Shown here piece by piece: positions 51,492 to 59,839 of a DNA stretch of 64,000 bases. Under the pieces are notes generated by a model that was given only the letters and a program-made list of their open reading frames with translations, had not been told where the DNA came from and did not search any database. Source of the DNA: UBA6049 sp965662345 (GTDB lineage: Bacteria; Bacteroidota; Bacteroidia; Flavobacteriales_G; Salibacteraceae); NCBI GenBank assembly GCA_965662345.1, contig CBFIHE010000010.1, forward strand, positions 16,847-80,846. The letters are read 5' to 3'. The translations under genes and the position numbers were made by a program. Positions within the stretch are counted from its first letter, which is position 1. Each line of letters begins with the position of its first letter.

Positions 51492-54400
51492 CTAATTTCC
51501 TTTAATAAGAGTTACGTTTCCTTGTTCTTGGTAGGCATCACCATTTCCGCGTTTTCCCGTTACAATGTAGTAGTAAACACCATCTGAGAAACCAGAACCA
51601 TCCCAACCTGAATAAGGGTCTGTCCATTCAAAAACCTTTCTACCCCAACGGTTATAGATCACGCAATTAAAATCGCGTAGCGCCTCAGAACCTGGAATTC
51701 TAAATATATCATTTACACCATCGCCATTTGGTGTGAATACGTTAGGAGGAGACCCTCTAAACTTAACCTCGTGCAAAGCAAATGCTGTATCTGCACAGCC
51801 TTCTTCACTCGTTACAATCAATCGTACTTGATATAAACCTTCATCTTCATAGGAGAACTCTACATCTGGGTCACTCGTATTCAATACGGGCCACCCATAT
51901 GCCGCATCGGCAGAAGAACCGTTAAACCAAAGATCCCAAGACACGCTATCAGGCGGTACTACTGCCCCATCTGCCCTGAATAAAATATTGAGCGGTGAAT
52001 AATCTACAATCAGCTGATCTTCAAAATCTACCGTTTGGTCTACCCCATTTGAATCTGTGTAGAAACGCTGCAGGTTAAAAATTGGAGCTCCCAGATAGGT
52101 TACATTGGCAACCATATCATCTTTAAGACCGCATTCATCTGTTACGGTAACAGAATATACTGTACCTCCAACTGCATCTGTTACAATACTTGGTGAGGAA
52201 GCCCCATTACTCCAATCAAAACTGTAAACCCCAGTTCCACCAGTAGTTCTGGCAGGAATAGTTAGCGTACCCACAGGGTCTTCACAAATAATCGTATCAA
52301 ATGGCGCCACTATGAGTGAGTCATAAATAGGAATTACCATTGTAACTGTGTATTGGGTTGAATCTAAATTGCAATTATCTGCTACTTGAATCGTGTATGT
52401 TGTTGTTGCTAATGGATTATCTGTAATGGTATTGGTGGTACTTGCCCAATTATCCCAAGACACATCAAAATCTCCTGAGCCCCCAGAAACAACAGGCGGA
52501 CCTAAGTTCACCAAGTCTCCTGAGCATAACAGTGTATCATCTGGTATAGTATCAACTACCAGCGGATCATACGTCTTGAGATAAACGGTAACAGTATCTA
52601 CCACTGTATTCTGCCCACAGGCGTCTGTAACAGAAACAATGTAGTCTGTTGTGGCTGTAGGCGACACAACTTGATCTGAATCATTCACCCCATTATTCCA
52701 TTGAAAGTCAAAATTTGGAGTAGTATAACTCACATCTACCCAAATTGGCACTTGATCAAACGCGCAGAATATAGTGTCATCTTGCGTGGTAGTTGTAAAT
52801 GGCGGATTATCAACCACAATGGTAAACGTATCTATAAGCGTATATCCTGCACAAGCCTGAGAAACGGTTACAATATAATCTGTTGTAACAAAGGGGTTAG
52901 TCTGAAAGAAACTAGCTGTAGTTTGGCCTGAGCTCCATTGGTAAGTTAAGCCAGGCATAGGATTGATTACATTGACGTCTACAAAAGACCCAAAACTCTC
53001 ACACGTGAGTGTATCATCGTTTGCCTGAATCATGGTATTTGGATTTTGTATGACCAGAGTAGCAGTATCTATATACGTGTAGATGGAGCAAGCATCCGTT
53101 ATGGTTACGTAGTAGTCTGTAGTTTGAGTAGGTACATTCACGGTTATACTATCTAGTGTATCTGTAGCCGATGTACTCCACTGATAATAGTATGGACCAA
53201 TACCTGTAAGAGGGTTAGCCTGCAGTGTAACGGGAAGATCTGTACATGCAGCGGTATCAATTGTTGGGTCTGCTGCAATTAGTGGTGCGTCTTGTATGAT
53301 AATACGCAGTGTATCTCCATTAAAGTTTCCACAGCCAAGTTGAATACCCGTATCATTCACTGCTATGTATAAGGTTTCTGGCCCCTCTATGAGAAAGTCA
53401 TTTGGGATATTGAAATATAAGCTCAAAGAATCTTGCCCTTGTGCAAAGTAAAGGGAGTCTGGAATTGGATCTGTATCAACTCCTGGCGTTGCATTCCCAA
53501 AAACAACTAAGTCTATGCTATCTGCTGCGAGCAATGTATCGTTTCGCTCAAATAAAAGCTCTATACCAGAACAACCTTCATAGATCACACTGTCTCCTCC
53601 AAAGGTGTTGTATTGCGGTAATATGGTAGCCGTAAATGGCTGAGTCCCTCCAAAAGAATTGGCTTCCATAAACACGGCAGACTGCAGGCCAACATCACCC
53701 GCATTGGCAATGGCCATGGTGAAGTGATAGGTCTGGCAAGATTGGACGGGAAATACCGCTTCTATTACGGTAGTGCGTGCATTCAAACTAAGCCCACCCG
53801 TATTGGCAGAGGCATAAAACGATGAGTTATAGCTCTGGCTGCAAGACCCTGTATTAGTAGGGCTAGTTATGGAACTAATTGTTATCGGGATGTTTGTACC
53901 AGGTACCACAGCAACATTTGCAGCATTGGTAAAGGGTGCAGGAGCGCTATAAGGTCCAGTAATACCTGGGCCGGACACAAAAAAACCGAAAACGTCATTA
54001 AATTGAGTACAAGGAAAAACATCCCACTCATCACTTGAAAACACAAACTTGAACTTCATGGTATCTTGAGTGGGCTCAAACTCAAATGAGATGGCACAGG
54101 CAGAATTTGCATCTGTGGTTGGCGCAAAACTTGCCCCTAACAAAGCGGGTACTGCTGCAGAAACATCCAACAAATTATTAGAAGTTGATGTTCCCATCCA
54201 CGGAAACCCAAAGTTAAGCCCTGTGGTGTTGTTGATGTTCGCGGGTGGAGCAACTCCCCAAGTAGGTGCCGTAGTGCTTGTTGTAATATCACTCAATTGC
54301 CATGTACCGAGTACAATACCGCTGTCTATTCCCACCCCCGCAGCACCATTATTAAAATAGCCGTATTGTTGAGGCGCACCATATACCTGAACATTGGTAA

Positions 54401-54545
54401 TATTCACAGAGTTATCTGCAAATACATTTTGAATGAGGTAATTTGCCGTATTGTAAGGCGGAGCATTTGTGATGTTTAATTGGGCTAGCGAGAGATTTAC
54501 ACCTGCAATGAGAAACAGCGCAATAAGAAAAAATAGCTTCTTCAT
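51492..54545 (-). CDS. Large surface protein: choice-of-anchor L plus SprB/Ig-like repeats with T9SS type-B tail
   Basis: A 1017-residue cell-surface protein. Signal peptide about 1-21; N-terminal choice-of-anchor L-like region (about 25-310: NVQVYGAPQQYGYF and VGIDSGIVLGTW); a calx-beta-like region (about 315-430); then about five Ig/SprB-type repeats of roughly 80 residues, each with a Cys pair and a TDYxVTVTDACG-type strand; a PKD-like domain; and a T9SS type-B (gliding motility-associated) C-terminal domain, VFTPNGDGVNDIFRIPGS and YNRWGRKVFEWTDPYSGWDG. Likely an adhesin moved or displayed by the T9SS. Monocistronic. Confidence 0.88.
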   Translation of the reverse strand: MKKLFFLIALFLIAGVNLSLAQLNITNAPPYNTANYLIQNVFADNSVNITNVQVYGAPQQYGYFNNGAAGVGIDSGIVLGTWQLSDITTSTTAPTWGVAPPANINNTTGLNFGFPWMGTSTSNNLLDVSAAVPALLGASFAPTTDANSACAISFEFEPTQDTMKFKFVFSSDEWDVFPCTQFNDVFGFFVSGPGITGPYSAPAPFTNAANVAVVPGTNIPITISSITSPTNTGSCSQSYNSSFYASANTGGLSLNARTTVIEAVFPVQSCQTYHFTMAIANAGDVGLQSAVFMEANSFGGTQPFTATILPQYNTFGGDSVIYEGCSGIELLFERNDTLLAADSIDLVVFGNATPGVDTDPIPDSLYFAQGQDSLSLYFNIPNDFLIEGPETLYIAVNDTGIQLGCGNFNGDTLRIIIQDAPLIAADPTIDTAACTDLPVTLQANPLTGIGPYYYQWSTSATDTLDSITVNVPTQTTDYYVTITDACSIYTYIDTATLVIQNPNTMIQANDDTLTCESFGSFVDVNVINPMPGLTYQWSSGQTTASFFQTNPFVTTDYIVTVSQACAGYTLIDTFTIVVDNPPFTTTTQDDTIFCAFDQVPIWVDVSYTTPNFDFQWNNGVNDSDQVVSPTATTDYIVSVTDACGQNTVVDTVTVYLKTYDPLVVDTIPDDTLLCSGDLVNLGPPVVSGGSGDFDVSWDNWASTTNTITDNPLATTTYTIQVADNCNLDSTQYTVTMVIPIYDSLIVAPFDTIICEDPVGTLTIPARTTGGTGVYSFDWSNGASSPSIVTDAVGGTVYSVTVTDECGLKDDMVANVTYLGAPIFNLQRFYTDSNGVDQTVDFEDQLIVDYSPLNILFRADGAVVPPDSVSWDLWFNGSSADAAYGWPVLNTSDPDVEFSYEDEGLYQVRLIVTSEEGCADTAFALHEVKFRGSPPNVFTPNGDGVNDIFRIPGSEALRDFNCVIYNRWGRKVFEWTDPYSGWDGSGFSDGVYYYIVTGKRGNGDAYQEQGNVTLIKGN

Positions 54546-54640
54546 GTTCTTAAGTAATAGAGAAATGCAAATTACGAATTCAATGGGACTCGGAACTAAG
54601 ACTTTAATTACTTGTTCGAAGTTGTATGCTGGTAAAATAA

Positions 54641-54667
54641 AAAAGGAAGCCTGTTCGGCTTCCTTTT
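54641..54667 (-). terminator. Strong terminator after the sulfatase gene
   Basis: A perfect 11-bp inverted repeat (AAAAGGAAGCC and GGCTTCCTTTT, loop TGTTC); on the minus strand it is followed by TTTTTTATTTT. It ends sulfatase transcription and isolates the adhesin gene. Confidence 0.9.
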
Positions 54668-54690
54668 CTTTCTCCTGTTTCTAATCTAAT

Positions 54691-56244
54691 TTATCTCGCC
54701 CCTGCTCCAGACTCTAGTTGTTCCATGACTTGGTCTAGAGAAAAACTAGCTGCCTTTTGCCTTGGCGGATACTCTTTGAAAGTCTTTAAAAAAGAACCTA
54801 CGTATTCCTGAGCTGGCACCAAAAAGTACACATGGTCCAACACCCAATCGTAGTACGTATTTGATGTTAATTGCGAACGTTCGTAGGGATCTCTTCTCAA
54901 GTTGAAAATAAGAGGAACACGCAATGGCGTGAAAGGATTGGCCCATGCTGCCAAAGTAGTCTCTTGACGCTGCTCCATGAAAATGAACTTCCAATCATCA
55001 TAACGTAACGCGGTTAAATCGCCATCATCACTAAAATAGAAGATCTCGTTTCTTCCAGATGGGGTTCCTTGAGGATCCTTCAAATGCTCCATGATGTTAT
55101 AGCCATCTAAATGGATTTTATAGTTTCTTCCCAAGGCTTTTGACGAATAGCCATCGAGTAGATCATCTTTGATATCGTCTTTGCCTGCTGCGGCTAAAAA
55201 CGTTGGAAGCCAATCCATGTGGTGTACAATCTCATTGCTAATTGTTCCAGGCTTGGTAACGCCTGGCCACCTAACCATAGCAGGCACTCTCCATCCACCT
55301 TCCCAATTTGTATTCTTCTCTCCTCTAAACGGAGTTGATGCCGCATCTGGCCAGGTATTATAGTGCGGACCGTTATCTGTTGAATAGAAAACAATGGTAT
55401 TGTCTGCTATACCCAATTCATCCAATAAATCTAAAAACTCACCAATATGCATATCGTGCTCAACCATCCCATCTGAGTACTCATCTTGACCTGAGATTCC
55501 TCTATGCTCCTCCTTTACGTGTGTTCTAAAGTGCATTCTGGTTCCGCTCCACCAAACGAACCACGGATTATCTGCTTCATGTTGACGCCTGATAAAATCT
55601 TTGGCCGCTGCTACGGTTTCATCATCAATGGTCTCCATGCGTTTTTTAGTTAAAGGCCCCGTATCTTTTATATCACCACCTGCTTTGGAGTTTATTACCC
55701 CTCTTGGACCATAAGCGTCTTTAAAAGTTCTGCCGTCTGCCATTACCATATCTGCAGGGTAGTCTTCAATTTCAGGCTCTTCTTCTGCGTTTAGATGATA
55801 TAAATTCCCCAAAAACTCATCAAAACCATGATTGGTAGGAAGATGTTCATCTTTATCACCCAAGTGATTCTTACCAAACTGCCCTGTAGCATACCCTTGG
55901 TCTTTTAGAAGACCTGCAATTGTTGGATCTTCTTCTTGCATTCCCAAGTCAGCACCTGGCAACCCTACTTTAGACAAGCCCGTTCTGTAAACACTTTGCC
56001 CCATGATAAAAGATGCACGACCAGCAGTACAAGACTGCTCACCGTAGTAGTCTGTAAAAATCACTCCTTCATTCGCAATTCTATCAATGTTTGGGGTTTG
56101 ATACCCCATCATTCCTTTGGTATAAGCACTAATGTTGCTTTGCCCAATATCATCGCCCCAAATCACCAAAATATTGGGTTTCTTTTGGGCGTAACTCACA
56201 GAAAATAATGCAGTAGCTATAACTGCAAGTCCAAGTTTTTTCAT
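54691..56244 (-). CDS. Secreted arylsulfatase (formylglycine type)
   Basis: A 517-residue sulfatase of the alkaline-phosphatase superfamily, removing sulfate esters from sulfated substrates. Signal peptide MKKLGLAVIATALFSVSYAQ. The active-site motif is CTAGR (Cys about 72), the CxAxR signature oxidised to formylglycine by an anaerobic or aerobic maturase; metal ligands include the Asp pair in WGDDIG and the later STDNGPH. GKNHLGDKDEHLPTNHGFDE is a family block. The start is at the Met followed by KKLG; Met-Tyr-Met could add two residues. It probably follows the cytochrome gene (68 bp gap). Marine relatives cleave algal polysaccharides; the substrate here is not known. Confidence 0.9.
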   Translation of the reverse strand: MKKLGLAVIATALFSVSYAQKKPNILVIWGDDIGQSNISAYTKGMMGYQTPNIDRIANEGVIFTDYYGEQSCTAGRASFIMGQSVYRTGLSKVGLPGADLGMQEEDPTIAGLLKDQGYATGQFGKNHLGDKDEHLPTNHGFDEFLGNLYHLNAEEEPEIEDYPADMVMADGRTFKDAYGPRGVINSKAGGDIKDTGPLTKKRMETIDDETVAAAKDFIRRQHEADNPWFVWWSGTRMHFRTHVKEEHRGISGQDEYSDGMVEHDMHIGEFLDLLDELGIADNTIVFYSTDNGPHYNTWPDAASTPFRGEKNTNWEGGWRVPAMVRWPGVTKPGTISNEIVHHMDWLPTFLAAAGKDDIKDDLLDGYSSKALGRNYKIHLDGYNIMEHLKDPQGTPSGRNEIFYFSDDGDLTALRYDDWKFIFMEQRQETTLAAWANPFTPLRVPLIFNLRRDPYERSQLTSNTYYDWVLDHVYFLVPAQEYVGSFLKTFKEYPPRQKAASFSLDQVMEQLESGAGAR

Positions 56245-56318
56245 ATACATTCAAAATTTCGAGGAAAGTACTCTTTTTTCAACTCCGAAAAGATGATTGA
56301 TGTCAGTTCCAGCTATTC

Positions 56319-58358
56319 TTAAGACAAGTAGCGTTTGAGTTCTTGAAGTCTATTGTTCCCAGGATTCTTTCTCGTTGCATCACTCCACACTTCGAAAGCC
56401 TCTTGCCTTTTCCCCGCTTGGTTCAACATAAGAATAAGGTTGTACGAATAATCGGGATGGTAGTTTGACAATGCTACTGCTTGTTTTAATGAATGAATGG
56501 CATCCTGTACTCTATTCAACTCATAAGCCGTTATTCCGTGCAGGTAAAAAATACGTGCATCTTTCGAGCATTTGGCAATTCCTCTGCTCAAAATTTCAAA
56601 GGCTTTTTGTTGCTCTCCTTGTTGTGCATAAAGAATAGAAAGTCCTTCATAGCCCGCGGCTAGCACATCATCAAACCTTAACGCCATCAGATACTCCTTC
56701 TCTGCCTTATGCAGCTCACCTTTTCTCACAAAATACTGGGCCAATGCCATGCGTCCTTCTCTAAAATCTGCTTGGTAATTAAGGTGAGTGAGGTACTCAG
56801 CTTGTGCTTGATCCCATTGTTTTCGGTGTAGCTCATCCATGTTCTTAGAATCTGCGGTAAGAAGTGCAGCCGCGTATCTCACAAGAGCATTTGAATCGTT
56901 TAAAGCAGGCATGCCATACTGCTGTCGCATGGCAAATGGAGCATTGTTCAAAGCTTGCAAGGCTTGAACCCGCATGCGCGGATGCTGGTCTTTAACATAA
57001 AAGTCTATTAGTTCTAATACCTGCGGGTTAGGTGTAGACAGAAGGTATTCCAAAGCTGTCTCTTTGGCTATTTGAGGCACCGTATCTTGAACCAACAGCT
57101 TCGTAAGTTCTTGGCTAACCTCATTATCTGTATGAACAAATGCTACCAATACATCGGTATAGTTTTCACGTGGTTCTCCAAATCTATTTTGTAATTCCAA
57201 TGCTGCCCATTCTGCTGATTTTTCAGTGTGACATCCATTGCAGGCGTTTGGAATATCTGTTTCAATACTCAAGTCTGGTCTTGGAATACGAAATGAATGG
57301 TCTCGTCTAAAATCATTACCCATGTAGTATTTCCCTGTCATGTGGCAATTGATGCATTCTGCAGATGCAGTATTGCTCTCGTGAAAATGATGTCCCGGTG
57401 AATCATAAGTAGACTCATGGCATTGCAGACACAATCTGTTCCCTTCAAATTTCAATGCATTGGTATGTGGGTTATGGCAATCTGTACACTTTACTCCTTC
57501 ATGATACATCTTGCTTTGCACAAAGCTCCCATAGACATAATCCTCTTCTTTGATTTGCCCATCTGCATGATAAAACTGCGCATTGATATGCTGTGGGATG
57601 TACCCTTGATCAAAGACAGAATCCATATGCCTCTCACCAGATACCGTTCTTCGCATATGGCAGGGGGCACATTGCTGCACCTGCACCACATTGGATTGTC
57701 CTGTAACTAAACGAAGGGCTCCCGCATCGGCTTTGCCAGATTTTGCTATAGCTACATGCTCCCCTGCAGGACCACGACACCCTTCACACCCTACTGTAGC
57801 CTCGCTATATGTGGTATGAAATGAATCGGCTTCTGCGATGTAATTCTTCATTACATTAGTAGAGTGGCAATCTGCACACATGGTGTTCCAGGTCATGGAT
57901 TGTTCTGTCCAATGCAAATAGGTTTCTGCAAGAATGGTATCACCTTCGTATTGGTTGAACCACCTTTGCTTTTCAACATCCCAACTGGTCCTAAGCGTTT
58001 GAAAACGACCTTTTTTAGACTTGACTAAATATTGTTGAAGTGGCGTCCAACCAAAGGTATATGCGATTGTAAAGCTCTCTGTTTGACCTGAATAATCTGT
58101 GTAGTTTACAGCATAGCCAGTGTCTAATTGATAGAAGTAACTGGAGTCACCATCTTCTACAAAACTCACTCCAGAGAAATCGCCTCGTACGCTTCTTTCT
58201 GTTGGTATCTCCATCGCATGAAAATGATGCGACTCTTCCCATTCTTCATAGGCTTGGGCATGGCACGATTTGCAGGTTTCTGAACCAACATAAGCGTGTT
58301 CTACTACTTCTTCAATGGGTGAACAAGCTTGCTCAATTAAGACAAATAGCAAAACCAA
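56319..58358 (-). CDS. Exported multihaem c-type cytochrome with HEAT/TPR C-terminal half
   Basis: A 679-residue protein. The N-terminal hydrophobic leader (residues 1-12) ends at Cys12, a possible lipid anchor. Haem motifs: CKSCH (29-33), CADCH (161-165), CEGCR (191-195, His replaced by Arg), CAPCH (230-234), CTDCH (291-295), CLQCH (310-314), CINCH (335-339) and CNGCH (373-377), so seven intact CxxCH. HEAT-like helices (about 380-520) and TPR repeats (about 530-675) follow. Periplasmic electron transfer is likely. The start is uncertain: the only in-frame starts are TTG and similar codons, with no ATG after the upstream TGA, while an ATG at 58401 is out of frame. Confidence 0.85.
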   Translation of the reverse strand: MVLLFVLIEQACSPIEEVVEHAYVGSETCKSCHAQAYEEWEESHHFHAMEIPTERSVRGDFSGVSFVEDGDSSYFYQLDTGYAVNYTDYSGQTESFTIAYTFGWTPLQQYLVKSKKGRFQTLRTSWDVEKQRWFNQYEGDTILAETYLHWTEQSMTWNTMCADCHSTNVMKNYIAEADSFHTTYSEATVGCEGCRGPAGEHVAIAKSGKADAGALRLVTGQSNVVQVQQCAPCHMRRTVSGERHMDSVFDQGYIPQHINAQFYHADGQIKEEDYVYGSFVQSKMYHEGVKCTDCHNPHTNALKFEGNRLCLQCHESTYDSPGHHFHESNTASAECINCHMTGKYYMGNDFRRDHSFRIPRPDLSIETDIPNACNGCHTEKSAEWAALELQNRFGEPRENYTDVLVAFVHTDNEVSQELTKLLVQDTVPQIAKETALEYLLSTPNPQVLELIDFYVKDQHPRMRVQALQALNNAPFAMRQQYGMPALNDSNALVRYAAALLTADSKNMDELHRKQWDQAQAEYLTHLNYQADFREGRMALAQYFVRKGELHKAEKEYLMALRFDDVLAAGYEGLSILYAQQGEQQKAFEILSRGIAKCSKDARIFYLHGITAYELNRVQDAIHSLKQAVALSNYHPDYSYNLILMLNQAGKRQEAFEVWSDATRKNPGNNRLQELKRYLS

Positions 58359-58430
58359 GGCTGAGAGCGAGAATATGTAGTGAATCGGTTTGATTTTTCA
58401 TTAATTTGTGGTGAAACTAATCAATTACTT

Positions 58431-59251
58431 ATGACGCTTAAAACAAAGCTTCTAACATTTTTCACAAGTGCTACACTCCTATTGAACTCCTGCGCCATAC
58501 AAACGGGCACACAAGGCAACAGTACTGAACTAAGCCAAGGCAACTTTGAATTTGTTGAACTCGTATCTGCTGAGGCAGAAGCATCCTATTTTCTCGGCAT
58601 TGGTGGTTTGAAGAAAAAAGCCTTGGCTTTTGAGGCCAAAAAGAACTTATATAAGAACCATCCGCTTTCAAAAGGTAAAGCCTATGTAACATAAGTGTAG
58701 ATTATGAAAATCTATTTGTGTTACTCTACACCAAACGCACCTGTATTGTAAGTGCAGATATTGTTCAGTTTGATCTTGAAGAAAGTGATGAACTTCAAAC
58801 CCTATTTGAGTTACTAAAAACAGATAGCAGTCTTTTTGAAGAAGATACCTTAGTAAACTACGCCCCCAGTTCTGGAAGAAGTTATACTTCCTTTATTTCC
58901 GTTAAAGACTCTGTTCTTTTTATAAACTCAGGAGACCTTCACAGAGGTAAAGTGATTGAGTTGGATAATGGAGTTGCTACCATTGCTCATTTGAAAAACG
59001 GTAAAGGGAAAAAATCTTACAGAGCTTTACCCTACGTTTTTAAAGCAGAAGATCTTTTAATTAAATTCAAAAACGGCAAGCAGCTTAGCGCGAGAGACTC
59101 TGTTTTTTATGCCAATTCTGGGGGTACTGATAGTACAACAGTCGATAAGAAGAAGGCAACCATACTAGGGCTAAACAACAGACATATATTATTATTGCTC
59201 CCTAACCAGCAACCTAGAATTGAAATCATTCAAAACATTTTCTTAGAATAA
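58431..59251 (+). pseudogene. Frameshifted DUF6567-like lipoprotein gene
   Basis: Two frames make one gene. The first (58431-58694) starts MTLKTKLLTFFTSATLLLNSC (lipobox LNSC) and has GNFEFVELVSAEAEASYFLG and IGGLKKKALAFEAKKNLYK, the pattern of DUF6567 lipoproteins. It stops at TAA 58692-58694. The other frame continues from about 58688 with NISVDYENLFVLLYTKRTC and VSADIVQFD, the expected second half of the same domain, and runs on to 59251. Loss of one base near 58688 restores the frame. Downstream of the DUF6567-like part are two related segments of about 50-60 residues (KDSVLFINSGDL... and RDSVFYANSGGT...). Read correctly, the protein would have about 273 residues. Programmed frameshifting or assembly error cannot be ruled out. 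Confidence 0.75.
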
Positions 59252-59265
59252 GCGTCTTTTACTCT

Positions 59266-59787
59266 ATGAAATTTATTGTTGCTCTTTTACTAGGCTTGAG
59301 CGCTATTCATGCCATTGGACAAGAAATTGATTCGAAAGCCTCACGTGTAGATTTTGAAATAAGCAATTTTGGGCTCAATTCAGTTAAGGGCTCTTTCAAA
59401 GGAATGCAGGGTACTCTAGTATTTGATACCAACAATACGGATGCTATAGCTTTTGATGTTTGTATTTCTTCAGAAACCGTTGATACCAGAAACCCCAAGA
59501 GAGATGCTCATTTGCGAGAAGATGACTTCTTCAGTGTAATGTATCATCCACAAATTTGTTTTACTTCTAATAAGGTTACCGTTAGAGAAACCGATTTTGT
59601 AGCCGATGGTACTTTAACCCTTTTAGGCATATCTAAACCTGCTGCTATTGTTTTTACCGCACATGAAAATCGATTGGTTGGCACCATGAAGGTAAATCGC
59701 ACTGATTTTAGTCTGGGGAAAGGTACGAACTCATTAATTGTAGGCGAAGAAGCTCAAATAACCATTTACTGTTACTTCAAAAACTAA
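59266..59787 (+). CDS. YceI-family lipocalin-like periplasmic protein
   Basis: A 173-residue exported protein with signal peptide MKFIVALLLGLSAIHAIGQ. The YceI lipocalin-like barrel is clear: SRVDFEISNFGLNSVKGSF, FDTNNTDAIAFDVCISSETV, RNPKRDAHLREDDFFSV and GTLTLLGISKPAAIVF. YceI relatives bind isoprenoid chains. It lies 14 bp after the frameshifted lipoprotein gene and may be cotranscribed. A terminator hairpin follows. Confidence 0.92.
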   Translation: MKFIVALLLGLSAIHAIGQEIDSKASRVDFEISNFGLNSVKGSFKGMQGTLVFDTNNTDAIAFDVCISSETVDTRNPKRDAHLREDDFFSVMYHPQICFTSNKVTVRETDFVADGTLTLLGISKPAAIVFTAHENRLVGTMKVNRTDFSLGKGTNSLIVGEEAQITIYCYFKN

Positions 59788-59817
59788 AAAGCCCCGAACT
59801 GATGTTCGAGGCTTTAA
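59787..59817. terminator. Convergent terminator between yceI and the S9 peptidase gene
   Basis: Hairpin AAAAGCC(C)CGAAC and GTTCG(A)GGCTTT with loop TGAT and one mismatch. On the minus strand it is followed by CTTTTTAGTTTTTG; on the plus strand the T-run is poor. Confidence 0.7.
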
Positions 59818-59839
59818 GTAACTAAATTTAGATTTATCC

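Noticed and set aside
58681..58718. Programmed frameshift site in the DUF6567-like gene
   Set aside because: No slippery heptamer or convincing downstream structure is visible at the junction; a mutation or error is simpler.
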